Of a DNA stretch of 64,000 bases, positions 32,675-44,483 are shown piece after piece. A model generated the notes under the pieces. It made no database searches, had not been told where the DNA came from, and saw nothing but the letters and a program-made list of their open reading frames with translations. Numbering within the stretch: the stretch's first letter is position 1; the number at the start of each line of letters is the position of its first letter. Made by a program: the position numbers and the translations under genes. The stretch is from Bisporella sp. PMI_857 (Eukaryota > Ascomycota > Leotiomycetes > Helotiales > Helotiaceae), in contig JAJSPD010000026.1 in assembly GCA_021307315.1 (NCBI GenBank), forward strand, positions 496,001-560,000, written 5' to 3'.

Positions 32675-33565
32675 ATGGCAGAAGCACATGAGTCTGCTGG
32701 TGCCGTTGACAATCCGGATGTCCCAAAGGGACGGAAGGCGTTCGTACCGCTCGGTTTGTCAACCCCTCCGTCCCACCACCTGATTCTATGTTGACGGTAA
32801 TTCTTAGAGAACAACCCCGAGGTAATGACCTCCCTTGTTCACAAACTTGGTCTCTCTCCAACTCTCGCCTTCCACGATGTCTGGAGCATCGACGATCCTG
32901 AAATGCTGTCGTTTGTTCCTCGGCCTGCCAGCGCCCTTCTCCTCGTCTTCCCAGTCTCGAAAACATACGAAATCTCTCGCATACAGGAAGACAATGACAA
33001 AGAGGTATATGAAGGCAAGGGAGCAGAGGAGCCAGTCATTTGGTATAAGCAGACAATTCGAAATGCATGCGGCCTGATCGGCGTTCTGCATGCGGTCAGC
33101 AATGGCAATTCGAGAGGGTTCGTTGGTATGTTGTAAAAGGCCAAAGCCACGCTGCTAAAGGAGATGCTAACGCATCTTATAGAATCAGGATCCGATCTTG
33201 ACAAGCTCATAAAGGACGCCACGCCACTTGCTCCTGTTGAACGAGCCGACTTGTTATACAATTCTCAAGCATTAGAGAATGCACACCAAGGTGCTGCGTC
33301 AGCAGGGCAAAGCAATGCTCCAGCTGCAGAAGACGATATTGATCTACACTACGTATGTTTCGTAAAAGACGAGAAGAACAACCTATGGGAGCTAGATGGA
33401 CGAAGAAAAGGACCTCTGAATAGAGGTGCATTGGGGGAAAGCGAAGATGTCTTGAGTGATAAAGCATTGGACTTGGGACCTAGAAAGTTCTTGGCGAGAG
33501 AGGCGGAAGCTGGAGGTGGAGAGCTGCGATTTAGCTTGATCACCCTTGCTCCGAGTTTTGAGTGA
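32675..33565 (+). CDS. yuh1: Ubiquitin C-terminal hydrolase, UCH-L3/Yuh1 type (peptidase C12)
   Basis: The exons are 32675-32753, 32808-33125 and 33183-33565, in phase, giving 259 residues, close to UCH-L3 and Yuh1. Exon 1 and the start of exon 2 give FVPLENNPEVMTSLVHKLGL, the usual N-terminus. The catalytic cysteine lies in QTIRNACGLIGVLHAVSN. The histidine is in DLHYVCFV and the aspartate in LWELDGRRKGP. The oxyanion Gln is the one in QTIRNAC. The enzyme removes small adducts and processes ubiquitin or Rub1/NEDD8 precursors in cytosol and nucleus. In this copy the usual Gly before NAC is Arg, a small change near the active site. It is followed on the same strand by the PNP oxidase gene. Confidence 0.93.
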
Positions 33566-34044
33566 GGTGACGCTTCACTACAGCGGATGTTGTCATCGAA
33601 TTGCAAGCACCTCCAGAGGCGAATCCTACAAGCCTTCTCTCTATATAGTGAAGCGCAGAACCTTTAGGAGAATCGCAGGCGTGACGAGGTGAGGGATATT
33701 TGTCCCTACAAGATAGTCTAGCTTGAGAATAGGAACCATGAAGTGCTTATACCTTGTTGTTACTCTTTCTATCTCGTCTAGAACTTGGCTATCCTTCATT
33801 TCAGCAAACCATGAAGATTCTGACGGCTTTATTATCTCCACAGCAAGCAAGGCTGCGAATATATCTCTTGCGTCATGAGGCTGACAATCGAGAAGCGGGC
33901 GCTAGCGGAAAAACCACCCGTCACCAGATTCATCGGCCGTTTAGAAAGCTCCTGGTTTTGTCTTTAAAAATATCGTATCTAAACTCTTATAAAAGGTGTA
34001 CGCGGTTCACTTCTAGCCTTCTCTTTTGCCCCAGTCTGCTCAAC
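33566..34044. other. Intergenic, UCH to PNP oxidase
   Basis: The 480 bp hold the 3' flank of one gene and the promoter of the next. A 69-codon minus frame (33850-33641) shows no recognisable family. Nothing else is seen. Confidence 0.55.
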
Positions 34045-34879
34045 ATGGCTTTACACCCACCGCCAAACACCTCCAAATTAATATGTTGGTCTTCCTACCC
34101 CTCTACCCCGCGATTGCAGCCCCCATTTCATTTTGAGAAAACTCACTAGTTTGCAAAGTCGCGCCGGCAAACGACAATACAAATTCGCAGGCAGAGCAGT
34201 TTACCAGAGGCTCGTTAGAGAGAAATCAATTGGATTCGGATCCATTCAAACAATTCCACGAATGGTTCTCTCATGCCCAGTCGGTACATGCTTTTCTTAT
34301 TTCTTATCAATCAATGCTAACAGCGACGTATGCAGATCAAGTAAAGTCTACCATCCAGAAACGGTCTGCCTATCAACTGCTTCTCTACCTTCAGGCAGAG
34401 TTAGCGCGCGAATGGTGTACCTTAAAGAGCTTGATTCCAAAGGATTCGTCATCTACAGCAATTTTGGCACCTCTAAGAAATCCGCAGATCTCAAATCCAA
34501 CACCTGGGCATCTTTGACTTTTTGGTGGCAGGACCTTGAGCGACAAGTACGAGTGGAAGGGACAACGGAGCGACTTACAGATGCAGAAAGCCAGGTATAC
34601 TTTGACACAAGGATACGGGGGTCCCGAATAGGCGCGTGGGCAAGTCGCCAAAGCCAGGTACTAGACGGGAGGGAGCGGTTGGAGGGTTGGGTGAATGATA
34701 TCGAGAAGAAATTCGAGGGGGAGGACAAGATTCCTGTGCCTGAGTTTTGGGGCGGATTGAGGATTAAGCCTGAGATGGTGGAGTTTTGGCAAGGGAGGGA
34801 GAGTAGACTGCATGATCGATTTCAGTATACAAAGGTTGAGGGAGAAGACGGTTGGAAGATTGAGAGGTTGAGCCCGTGA
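34045..34879 (+). CDS. pdx3: Pyridoxamine 5'-phosphate oxidase
   Basis: The exons are 34045-34084, 34159-34279 and 34336-34879. The phases agree and give 234 residues, against about 228 in yeast Pdx3. The spliced N-terminus reads KLIFAPANDNTNSQAEQF. The FMN-binding core has LPSGRVSARMVYLKELD, FVIYSNFGTSKKSADL, LTFWWQDLERQVRVEG and RGSRIGAWASRQS. The C-terminal signature is WGGLRIKPEMVEFWQGRESRLHDRF. The enzyme oxidises pyridoxine and pyridoxamine phosphates to pyridoxal phosphate with oxygen, the last step of vitamin B6 salvage. The second donor must be GTCGGT, not the nearby GTACAT, to keep the frame. Joins 1 and 2 are my reconstruction; exon 3 is certain. Confidence 0.9.
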
Positions 34880-36066
34880 GGTATGAGCGAGGCATGTGTT
34901 CAGACTGATCTTTTCATTTATAACCCTGATCGACTTTGTGAAAATTACATTACGTGGATATATGCAACCTTGACGATTTGTTGTGGAGAGAAAGGCGGTC
35001 ATCGAATTAATTCCAAAGTCGGAATTTGGCTGAGATATAACTTTGATTTAAGCCATTCCAATACCTCACCGGCATTGGCTTTTCGTGAGTCGTTTTTCAT
35101 GCCTTCTTCGTTCTGCATCTGGTACTGTATTGCTGTTCAGCCATCATTGTGGTGCTGAACTACCGCCAGCCATTCCTTCCAGCCTTGCACGTTATAAGGT
35201 TCAGGAGCATATAAGTCTGCTTGAGCTCCGTGGCATATTCTCTTACCAATTTCGTCGAAACCGTTGCATCAAAGGCTGTGCGATCCGCAATTAGTAACAC
35301 CATGAGTATGATCTTAAAGCAGGGAGCTGAGTCCAACATCCGGACTTTAATCATTTTCTACAAGAGCTTGTAACAGCAACTGCCGGCTACCCTGCTGCCT
35401 TGGTGTGTTTGTTGGTCAAAACTGATTGATAGTCCGATCAAAAATTGACTTTCTTCTTACCCCACAAATTCCCCAAAACGGAAAACATTGACTATCTTTC
35501 CCCCAGCCCGACACCGACCTCCGTTATATCCACCACACAACATCAGTTCCTTCCATTTTTTGCATTGCATAATGATTTCAAACGCTACCGCCACTTTGAG
35601 AAAACAATTCAACCACTTCTAGAGAATGTTAACTAGGCTCTCTGCGTTACCGGATTGGTCAGAAACCCGAACCCGACCCTCTAGCCAATCACTACGCCGT
35701 CAGTTTGGTCTCAGTTCTACATACATAGATTTTGCAATATTAAATATATCAGACAAGCGTGGCGAAGACCGGCATTTCTCACACCGAGTTGGTACGTATA
35801 GATCCCCGTATTGGTAGTTTAGTTCCGTCCATAAAGCTTACAAGCACTCTCAATGGATAGAAGTCCGAGGATGGCCCATTTGTGGTAAATGTTCTGGGAT
35901 GAAGTTCATGCATGGGTAGAAGTTCAAACAACGGGTCTTGACAGCTGGAAAGTGTATATAAAGGTCGTCGGTCCCTGATTTCCAAACTCATCTCCATTTA
36001 AGAAATAGAACTCTAGAGTCGAAGCAAATTCTAGCTGCTCTTTAACCTAAGCACAATCGAAATAAT
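34880..36066. other. Intergenic, 1.2 kb upstream of alcohol dehydrogenase 1
   Basis: No convincing gene. The last part is the dehydrogenase promoter with a TATATAAAG box at 35952-35960, about 110 bp before the start codon. Frames here are under 92 codons and have no family features. Confidence 0.55.
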
Positions 36067-37268
36067 ATGGCTCTTCCCAAGACCTTCAAAGCTGCTCGTT
36101 TCGAAGCCGCAAATGCAGATTTGAAAATTGTCGATGTGCCTTTGGTTGACCCTAAGCCAGGAGAAGTTCTCATGAAGGTCCTTGCTACAGGAGTTTGCGG
36201 AAGCGATCATTTTGCACAAGATGGGTCTTTCGGCTCTCAATAGTCTGTCCCTTTTTCCTCTTTAGCTACCCAATTAGCGAATATATCTACTAATAATCAC
36301 AGTCCTCTAACCCCAGGTCATGAATCAATCGGTGACGTGGTAGCAGTAGGCCCAGGAGAATCGCGCTGGAAAGTCGGTGACCGCATCGGCGCAGGCTGGC
36401 ACGGTGGCCACGATGGTACATGTAGAGAGTGCCAGCGTGGTATCTTCCAAATGTGCCAAAACGGCACCGTGAATGGAATTTTCCGCGATGGGGGATGTTT
36501 GTCTTCCTCTTCTTATCACCCGTACCACCCGTACTAATGATATAGACGCGCAATATGTTCTCCTCCGTAGCGAAGCAGTTGTTAAAATTCCCACAACGGT
36601 CGATCCCGCAACCGCAGCACCGCTGCTGTGTGCCGGTGTCACAGTTTTCAATGCCCTGCGGCAGGCTAATATCCTAGAAGGCGAGCTGGTTGTGGTCCAA
36701 GGACTTGGCGGTCTTGGTCACCTAGCTGTCCAGTATGCGCATAAGATGGGTTTCCGCGTCGCCGTTGCGTCAGGCTCCAAGTCCAAGGAGAGCCTTGCGA
36801 AGGAGCTGGGAGCTGATCATTATATTGATGAAAGCAAAGTGAACGCTACTGAGATTCTGCAATCTTTGGGTGGCGCGGCGTGCGCGTTGGCTACTGCACC
36901 GAATCCAGATATCATTGGGAAGTTGGTTGCTGGGCTGCAACCCCGAGGGAAACTTGTTGTTCTTGCTCGTACGTGTTTCTGTCCACGATTTTATTTTACT
37001 TTATAATTATTTTTGTTATGTCTTAGAACTGACAGAACTAGCTGTTGGCAATATCAATGTCGATACTATAGCCCTGATCGCGGGAGGACTACAAGTAAGC
37101 GGGTGGCCATCCGGAAGCGCGACCGATAGTGAGGAGGCGATTGAGTTCGCAGAGAAAAAGAACGTGACTTGTATTATCGAGAAATTTCCTCTCGCAAAGG
37201 CACACCAGGCTCTTGGTCATACACTGAGTGGGAAGGCGAGGTTCCGGAGTGTTATTGTGGTCGAGTAA
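36067..37268 (+). CDS. Zinc-dependent alcohol dehydrogenase (MDR family), copy 1
   Basis: The exons are 36067-36242, 36303-36496, 36546-36968 and 37027-37268, in phase, giving 344 residues. Catalytic zinc ligands are seen in GVCGSDHF and in TPGHESIGDVVAVG, plus the later Cys in LLCAGVTVF. The structural-zinc lobe reads HDGTCRECQRGIFQMC, with three cysteines and Asp in place of the first. The nucleotide fold has GLGGLGHLAVQYAHKMG, with a downstream Ser-Lys stretch (ASGSKSKES) that favours NADP or is neutral. The family interconverts primary or aromatic alcohols and aldehydes. The first intron uses a GTCTGT donor and yields QYPLTPGHE. It could reduce benzaldehydes such as those made by stilbene cleavage, but that is speculation. 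Confidence 0.92.
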
Positions 37269-37323
37269 CTCTCAGAGATGAGAAATGTCTAATCGTAAAG
37301 GTTTTATGACATAAATGTATCGC

Positions 37324-39183
37324 TCACAAGGACATAGAGCTCAAGCGGTCTACCGTATGCCCTCCTTCGTCTTCCATACTTAACATCTTCTCAAGAACAT
37401 CTGTCCAGATGATTTTACATCTCACATCACAATCACTCTCCAACCACACAACACTCATCAATGGCTCTTTAACGGCCTTCCATCTTTCGAGTCCCATTCT
37501 TTTGCACAATCTTGCAAGCGTGTTTATAAACCATGTAAAATTGGTCCTTCCAGTGGAGGCAGATGCACCAGAAAAGAGGCACCATAGAAGAACGCTTCCT
37601 AAACCCCTATCTGTGTTTATATCGAAATATTCAAAATCGAAGTTTAATAAAGAACTTTGAATATGATCTGATAGCCGACCATTAACTTTCAAAGTTACAG
37701 GGAAGCCCCTGAGGACGAGCTTGACATAGATGAGGCCAGCAAACCTACAGGCTTGTCTAATAGCCCAGTTCTCAACAGAGCCGGGAGGTGGTTGGCCAAC
37801 ACTAAACTTGCTAAGTTGGAGCTCGATTAAGAAGGCACGGTCTCCAAACATCGCTTGGTCCAAATTTCGCGCCGCCGTCGGAGACTGTGAGAGGGAGGAT
37901 ATGAAAGCAGTTAGAGAAATCATATCGCTGAAGGCCTCAAAAAGACTTGAACCGATAATTTGAGCCGAGAGATCTCTTTGCTGAGCTGCTGCGACGAGCA
38001 AGGGAGGGGGTATATTGGCTGAGGGTGGAAGCGAGGACTTCAGGACTTCAGGCGATATAATGGCTGTCGGCCACCTGAAACGGTTCCGGCCACAGAAGTC
38101 TAGAGGGTCGCAGATATCGAGCCATACCAAGATGCGGATAATGATAAGATCAAGTCCGTCCGTCCAATTATCACCACGGAGTTGGATGATCCTCTCTAAG
38201 CCAGAAAGGTGGAGTCGACAATGTTCCATATCGCCATTCAGGCACTGCCTGTATCAGCAATAATCTTGCACTCTCTCCACAAAAGCAGTCAAGTGAAATA
38301 CCTCTTGAATAGCAAGACACGCGACAGCCGCCACAGTCTCATTATTTATAGCCAGCGACTTATCGCTCATTCGTCTATTGATCTGACTAATCGCATATCC
38401 GCGACTCATGTCGAGCAGACCTTGGCCTGCTTGACCATGGTGAGCTGCGTAGTGTCCTGCAGAGAGAATGAGTATTGCAGCCATCATTGCTGGATCGCTC
38501 ATGGCGCAAGAGAGCCAAGTTGGTGTTGGGGAGACGGGCATGCTTTTTGGTAACACGACTGTTGCGTCTTTGGTGAAAACTTTAGTTAGCTACTAACTAT
38601 AACATTTGCAAAAGAAGTCAGGGACGGGGAGTTGCATCCGAAGACTTAAAGAATGCCAGTTAACAACGGACGGAGAGGGGAATTGAGATGTGGACGGACA
38701 GTGATGGATCAGGATTTGAGACTGCAGGTTACCGCTGTCTGGGAGGAGGGAAAAAGTGCCAAATACATTTTGGCTTCCGTATCCGGGTATCTTGAGGTTC
38801 TGAGGAAGGAAAGTTGCATCAACATCGTATACTCCGCGATGTGCCGACGAGGCCAAGCCAGTTTGTTCTTCCCGGGGAAGATTATTTAAAGACTTGACCG
38901 AATGGATATCGAAACTAGAGGGAGAACCAGTCTTTCTCCTAATCCTCGTTATCGAACTTGATTCGGTATCACGTGAGCGATATGGCACCACGGAAGCAGA
39001 GGACTTTCTGGTTGTCGTCCTGGTTTCAGCATGCGGATATCCTTCTTGATTCTTTTTAGCCTTTGATTGCTTCCTCCTCGACTCACGCATCACATGCGAC
39101 CTGACCAAAGTCAACTGAAATTCTCTCTCATCTTGGTCTGTAAACCCCGCGGTCGAGTCAATGAACTGAAATTGAGGCGGCAT
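37324..39183 (-). CDS. Fungal_trans_2-type regulator without a zinc cluster
   Basis: The exons are 39183-38598, 38558-38302 and 38244-37324, in phase, giving 587 residues. The start MPPQFQFIDS and the basic RSHVMRESRRKQSKAKK region mark a family of fungal proteins that carry the Fungal_trans_2-like domain but no Zn2Cys6 cluster. The middle has SDPAMMAAILILSAGHYAA, SDKSLAINNETVAAV and DMEHCRLHLSGLERIIQLRGG-like sequence, the usual helical core. The N-terminal 150 residues are basic and disordered. The role is presumably transcriptional. The 3' end lies 55 bp from the 3' end of alcohol dehydrogenase 1 (convergent). Confidence 0.82.
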
Positions 39184-40408
39184 GACCAATTTCAGTGTGC
39201 GACGTTCACGGGACGCAATGGTTTCAAAATTTCCTCCGCATTTTATCCTCTTCAGGAGAGAAATTGGACGCTAAGGCGGAACCCTTTCAAGATTATTGCT
39301 TAAAAACACAGACGGAGTTAAGGAGTTTATTGCCACAGATGGTTTCTCAGCATCTACATGAATGTTGGCAGCTAAAAAAAAACGAAGGTTTTCAGTATCG
39401 GACATAATCTATTTTGATTATATTCCGTTTTACATCAAAATCTAAGAAGTGAAAGCTGAAATCACCATGGTGATAGACAATATCAAATATCAAGTTGGTT
39501 CTCGGGGTCACGTGTTAGAGCATCATGGGCTGTTCTGGGCTACTCAAAAACCACATACAACCACCCTCTATGTTTACTCATGGTCAAGTTTTCAACTCAA
39601 GAACCTATTCGGATCATTGAGTAAGTCATGTGTAGGCAGCAGATATAACGGACGCTTTCGGGATTCGCCTTTGAAGGTCAATTCGAGGCAATTAGGGCCA
39701 TGAGTTCGCCGAGTCTTCTACTCTTGTAAGAGTGCTGTTCAATCATATCAGCGAAATAGAGCCCTATAGTATGTCAAGTGACCATTTCGGTCATGTTTGC
39801 TGATATTGCCGAATCCGATATGTAATACTTTGGGCCAAGAGACCCTGCAGTTTGCTCCGTGACTGGTCCATGCTCATACGAGAAGTTGTTTGTCTCAAGT
39901 TATGGTCGCTTATATGCTATTGTATTCTGAAGATACCGAAGGATTCTTCTTGAAACTATTCCGAGTAACACTGCCAACTCATAGTCGAACCATTTTCCGA
40001 TGAATGCACTGCAAAATTTGCCCAGTGATTAGCCAGCCTTATTCTACCAGAGACGTTGTGGAAACAACTTTAAATTGTCAATTCTAATTACTATAGACAC
40101 GTATATATGCTAAATGAGCTTTACACGTAATCCCGATTCTCTAGATTACCCCCAGTCAGCTGTCCTACGATTTGTGAGGCTACAGCGTGAGAAAATTGTT
40201 TGCAGCCTCGAAGCCTTCAAGCTACGTAGCAATCAACAACGGAGACACATGTATTTCACAGTGTAACCTTCGGTTACATTGAGGCCACTTGGCATATGCC
40301 ACTATACGAAGATAGTTGCTTGTCTGTCTAGAATATATTGCTAATGATATCCTGACTTAGGGTTTACATAGCTTCTCCTTCTATACTTGTTCAACTAGCC
40401 TAAAAGAA
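39184..40408. other. Intergenic, 1.2 kb
   Basis: The divergent upstream region of the regulator (minus) and the unknown 259-residue gene (plus). Frames are under 85 codons. No repeat was noticed. Confidence 0.55.
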
Positions 40409-41188
40409 ATGTCTTACTACTCTGGAAGCGCCTATCAACGCCCACTTTGGTCACGGCAGGGCTTTCTCCCACGACACCGTGGTTTTGTCAAAACAAGAAA
40501 CCGAAACAGAGACCTTATGGCCTATGATACCCCAGTGGGGACACAGCTGGTCTCGTCGAGCTATATGGCTAGAAAATGGCCGGGACTGTACGACGAGGCT
40601 CAGCGATCTGGAAACCGAAGAGTGAACCCAATATTCATGTCAAATAAGCCGGCCGAGAACTTCGAAGATGATTACTATAGATGCTGCGCACTGGACTGGA
40701 TATCACTACGATTTGGCTTTTATGACCACGCCGCCCCATTCCGTCAATCTCTGGATCCCTTTGATATTTATCTCGAAGAGGCAATTGATGCACTCAATCG
40801 AGGAGATGATCAGGAAGTGATTTATCATCTTACCGAGTTCATGAATGTATTTGACTGGGTGGTCAAGCTTCTGGAAAAGGACGGGGGCTTCAGCCCAAGC
40901 ATGCGCGTTTATGGGGACCTGTTTCATGTCATGCAGCGCTTTATATCGCTCATGCTGTCCTGGGGCGGCGGAGCCTACGCACTCGATCTGATAGGGATGT
41001 TTCATAGGATAGCCGGAAGAGACTTGGGCGAAATCCGGAAGCTGATCGGCTTGCTGAGCCTCGATAATCAGAGTGAGCTGTTCAACTTAGCACATCAAGC
41101 AATGGGTGCAGGTGACAAGTTAGGCATGAAGATCGTCGGAATTATCACTGGAGATCCGATGCTTCTCATGATGTCCCGCGGCTATTGA
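40409..41188 (+). CDS. Unassigned single-exon protein, 259 residues
   Basis: I do not recognise this protein. It is intronless, with a good ATG in AGAAATGTC. The first 90 residues are basic and aromatic (SYYSGSAYQRPLW, RHRGFVKTRNRNRD). The rest looks helical and globular: FDIYLEEAIDALNRGDDQEV, HLTEFMNVFDWVVKLLEKDGG, DLFHVMQRFISLML, GEIRKLIGLLSL. The helices have hydrophobic periodicity rather than membrane character. There is no signal peptide and no Cys pairs except CC. The neighbours give no hint. Confidence 0.7.
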   Translation: MSYYSGSAYQRPLWSRQGFLPRHRGFVKTRNRNRDLMAYDTPVGTQLVSSSYMARKWPGLYDEAQRSGNRRVNPIFMSNKPAENFEDDYYRCCALDWISLRFGFYDHAAPFRQSLDPFDIYLEEAIDALNRGDDQEVIYHLTEFMNVFDWVVKLLEKDGGFSPSMRVYGDLFHVMQRFISLMLSWGGGAYALDLIGMFHRIAGRDLGEIRKLIGLLSLDNQSELFNLAHQAMGAGDKLGMKIVGIITGDPMLLMMSRGY

Positions 41189-42063
41189 TGCCAGCCCACC
41201 AAGCTACGGTTCAACCGATTTTACGCGGGTTGCGCTTTTGATAGCAATTCTCAAGGTAAAGTTGTCCTCCACTCTTTTTCGCATCTTATACTGAGGATTA
41301 TATATTAGGGTGATGGGGCGGCAGGGCATTTGTCTTCGTTCGACATAGTCTCTGTATCTATTCAGGCTAGGTTCCAAGCCAGGTCTTGTTTGCTAGCAGC
41401 TCTCTTCAATGCCTAGGCTGTTAGTCTTAAGCATCAAACATCTGCCATCACTCACATATGTGTTCTGTTATTCCTTCTTTTGGACCCCTCAAACTCTTTG
41501 AACTCCTCACTTTCTACAGAAATTGTCATGTTTACTTTAGACTCGGTAAGTTGTGGTTTCTGGAAGAGTCTTAAAATCACAGTTGGTGTACACCCCTCTC
41601 CTGGATGGAGCCAATAGTGTGCAAGGTTGATGGACTTTGTTGTGTAAGTATTGGAGTCCATTGTAAGGAGATTTTTGGGAGTTTATATTAAAATTTTCAA
41701 TCTCTTTTTGAATCAGTGCTGGAACTGCTTAGTTCTACTGTGATTTCTTTTCACTAGTTTGACCTGGGGATATTGTTTTACGAGAATACTGCCCTTACCT
41801 CAGCCCGTGAATCTCATCTATGCACCAAAACTTGTTCCCTGAAATTGATGTTCTCTAATTGTAGGCTACAAATTGTTATTGGAAATTTTGCCTCCCTTGA
41901 AGGTCTTTGGATTAGCTGTCCATCTTTCACCCCTCCTGCCGAGGTCTAGAACCTGCTATGAGTTTGTTCCTTCTCATATTGCTCGCATGGACATGGCTCT
42001 CGCTTCACGTTGCATACTCGTTCAAGGAATTAGACTCAAACTATCAGCCGTTCCCCTTTTGTC
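41189..42063. other. Intergenic, with one short minus-strand frame
   Basis: Contains a 69-codon ATG frame on the minus strand (41661-41452) that ends in a basic, acidic tail. It could be a small gene but nothing supports it. Otherwise it is AT-rich flanking sequence. Confidence 0.4.
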
Positions 42064-42996
42064 TCAGTAAACACCGGGATGAGTATTATTCGCGTCAGTC
42101 AACCCATAAAGGCCCGCAAATGGATCGTCCCTCCAGTCTGTCGCCCGCGTATACTCCATCCACTGCGATACTACCTCCGCAACCTCTTCACCATAGACCT
42201 TTCTGATCCACCCGAACGTGCCATCAATGCCGGCGCTGACACCAGAGGTGGTAATAATATTCCCGTCTTCGACCCAGCGAGCTACAGCTACCCAGTTTAC
42301 ATTTGGGCCTAGGGCAGTAGTCTGTGCCCATGCACGCTTGTTAGTCGTTGCATAGCGGCCATCAAGGACGCCGGCGCGGGCTGCGATGCCTGCCCCTGTT
42401 TCCTGTTAGTCCATGCTTCTTCCGTCATAACATGACATATAAAAGGGAATCTTGTAGCTGAGACCAACGTACCAGTGCAAACTGTAATCAGATACTTCAG
42501 CGTTGGATATCTAACCCTCACGAAGTCGAAAATTTCTTGCAGCTCTGAAACAGGCGCACGTGTGCCAGCTCCGCCGGGAATCATCAATACGTCCAGTTCT
42601 GGAGCAGTAGCGAACGTGTGCGTTGGCACGATGCTCACCCCGAATGATGAGTTGGCGCTGGTGGGCATGCGCACCTTGTTGTTTAAGGGCTCGAGGGTGC
42701 TTGCGATGAGGGAAAGATTGAGTGTATGGTTGAAAGAAAGAAGATTGAGCGCATCTAGGGGTCCAGTGACATCGAGGAGCTCAAAGCCTGGGAAGAGGAC
42801 AAAGCCAATATTGAGACGGGCTGGTGAGATTGGGACTGCAAAATTGGTTAGTTTGTTATGTATGGAACGAATATTTGTTTGCTCTTGGGCGTTTTTGGGT
42901 GCTGAAGTGCATACTAGTCTGATTTTGAGCACTTGCACAACTCAATAATGCCTCCAGTCCGAAGGAAAGCGGCATAAATCGTTTAAGGGAAACCAT
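42064..42996 (-). CDS. Secreted DJ-1/PfpI family protein
   Basis: The exons are 42996-42915, 42835-42473 and 42395-42064, in phase, giving 258 residues. The first exon encodes a signal peptide (Lys-Arg, a hydrophobic core, CASAQ). The DJ-1/PfpI fold follows: LNIGFVLFPGFELLDVTGPLDAL with the conserved Glu, MIPGGAGTR, and the nucleophile-elbow cysteine in ITVCTGGAGIAARAG. The ending NIITTSGVSAGIDGTFG is the subgroup of isonitrile-hydratase-like and ThiJ-like fungal proteins. Secretion is uncommon in this family but seen in fungi. The reaction is unknown; hydratase, glyoxalase-like and amidotransferase-like roles occur. It sits 545 bp downstream of the 3' end of the methyltransferase gene, same strand. 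Confidence 0.87.
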
Positions 42997-43540
42997 TTTG
43001 AGATTCCTCAGAGATTATGGGTTATTGTTCCAAAGTGATCACTTGCTTAATCCACCAACATTCCCAATCTTGAAACCTTCCCATTCTTATACTTCTCAAG
43101 ATCCGTTCGTCGGATATACGACTCTTCTATAACTTAAAATTCCTCCGATAATACTCGCCTTTGAGAAGCTAAAAGAGGATTCTGGAGCGACTTTGCCTCT
43201 TCTAAATTGGCTGTATCCGGCTAATTGGATCTGCTGATTAGCAATCATTGTTACATAAACAGCCATTCCGAAACATTGGGACAAATTAATTGGTGAGCGG
43301 AAAAGCTTGAGTGCTTTATGGCGAATGCCCATGCACCAAGCTGCAGTAATTGAGCAAGTTTATGGGCCATTGGCCTGTCACGTGGTTGAGAAGAGACGCA
43401 AATCGTAAAAGATGTCGAATTGGGACTTAGATGAGTTGCGGATGTTTAATTTGAGAAAATTACTGCATGCAGACCACATTTGTTGCTGGGATGTGTTTCG
43501 AGTACCACAGGAAACTAAGGCTTCTCACCCACTCAACCAT
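42997..43540. other. Intergenic, methyltransferase to DJ-1 gene
   Basis: Promoter side of the DJ-1/PfpI gene and 3' flank of the methyltransferase gene. Only short frames, and nothing else seen. Confidence 0.55.
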
Positions 43541-44483
43541 CTACAGCCTTGTCACGACAAACGAGATTCTCCGTTTCGTGTCGGCATCCCAATCTTCTTC
43601 GGAGCCTATTCTCCATCGCAGTTCTTCACCTAATTCTTTAACTTGCACCTCAGTCTTCCAACTTGTCCCCGTCTTCTCTCCAACCTCATCCCACAGCTTA
43701 CGAAAGCTCTCCGGGTTATGAAGATACATTTTCTGCCCACCATTCGTTTTATGCACCATTTCTCTTGATACCACATCTCCAATCTGTCTTCCCATTAATA
43801 CACTATCCTTTACAGGCTTCAGTAGCGCCACGATCCTTTCACAAGCTTGTACTTGCTCCTCCCAACCAAAAAGATGGAGGAAACTGCCTGCATAGACGAT
43901 ATCAATCTCACCTTCAATCTCTTTCAAGCCGTTTTCAGGAGACGAATCAAAGACATCTGCTGCGATGAACTTCGCCGTGAAAGTGGACTTATCATTGAAG
44001 AGTTCATAGCCTAGCTGGAAAAAGTCCGGTCTGAGATCGCTGGCGTAGAGCGACGAGACAGGGACACCGTCGTACACAAGTTGTCGGAGCTCTTGTCCAA
44101 AACAGCAGCCCAAGTCTAACAAATTTTGGTTGCCGGGACGAAGTCGAGCAAGAAGGGTCTGGTAATAGGGCGAGTGTGAGATGTCGAGGTGGAGGAAGCG
44201 GAAACTGCCTATGCAAGGGTACGGCCAGACTTTCCATGCATCATCGCGCTGTGTGTTCGTTAATTTCTTCCTTCAAATGTGACTTTGAAGAGTAAGGAAC
44301 AAGGCACCGTACTAACTTGTAGACATGAGCCTCGACATCTTGGGACGGTATCTTGGAGTATTTCTCCAGTACTTCGCGGGCTTGGGGACCAAGTTTGGAT
44401 CCAATTTCTGGAATGTACCATGGGACATCTGTATCTCGAGCCTTGATTTTCTCAAGAACATTAGGAATGTCTGTTTGAGCCAT
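43541..44483 (-). CDS. SAM-dependent methyltransferase, AusD/Trt5-like
   Basis: The exons are 44483-44313 and 44248-43541, phase 0, giving 292 residues. The N-terminus (DVPWYIPEIGSKLGPQAREVLEKYSKIP) and the line HVYKLRDDAWKVWPYPCIGSFRFL are hallmarks of the small methyltransferases found in meroterpenoid clusters such as austinol and terretonin. Motif I is LLDLGCCFGQ at about residues 99-109. LYASDL, FIAADVFD, IDIVYAGSFLHLFGWEEQV and LMGRQIGD follow. AusD relatives methylate a carboxyl or hydroxyl on a polyketide-terpenoid intermediate. No polyketide synthase or terpene cyclase is visible in the window, so the substrate is unknown. The donor is set at GTACGG, giving YKLRDDAW. Confidence 0.9.
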
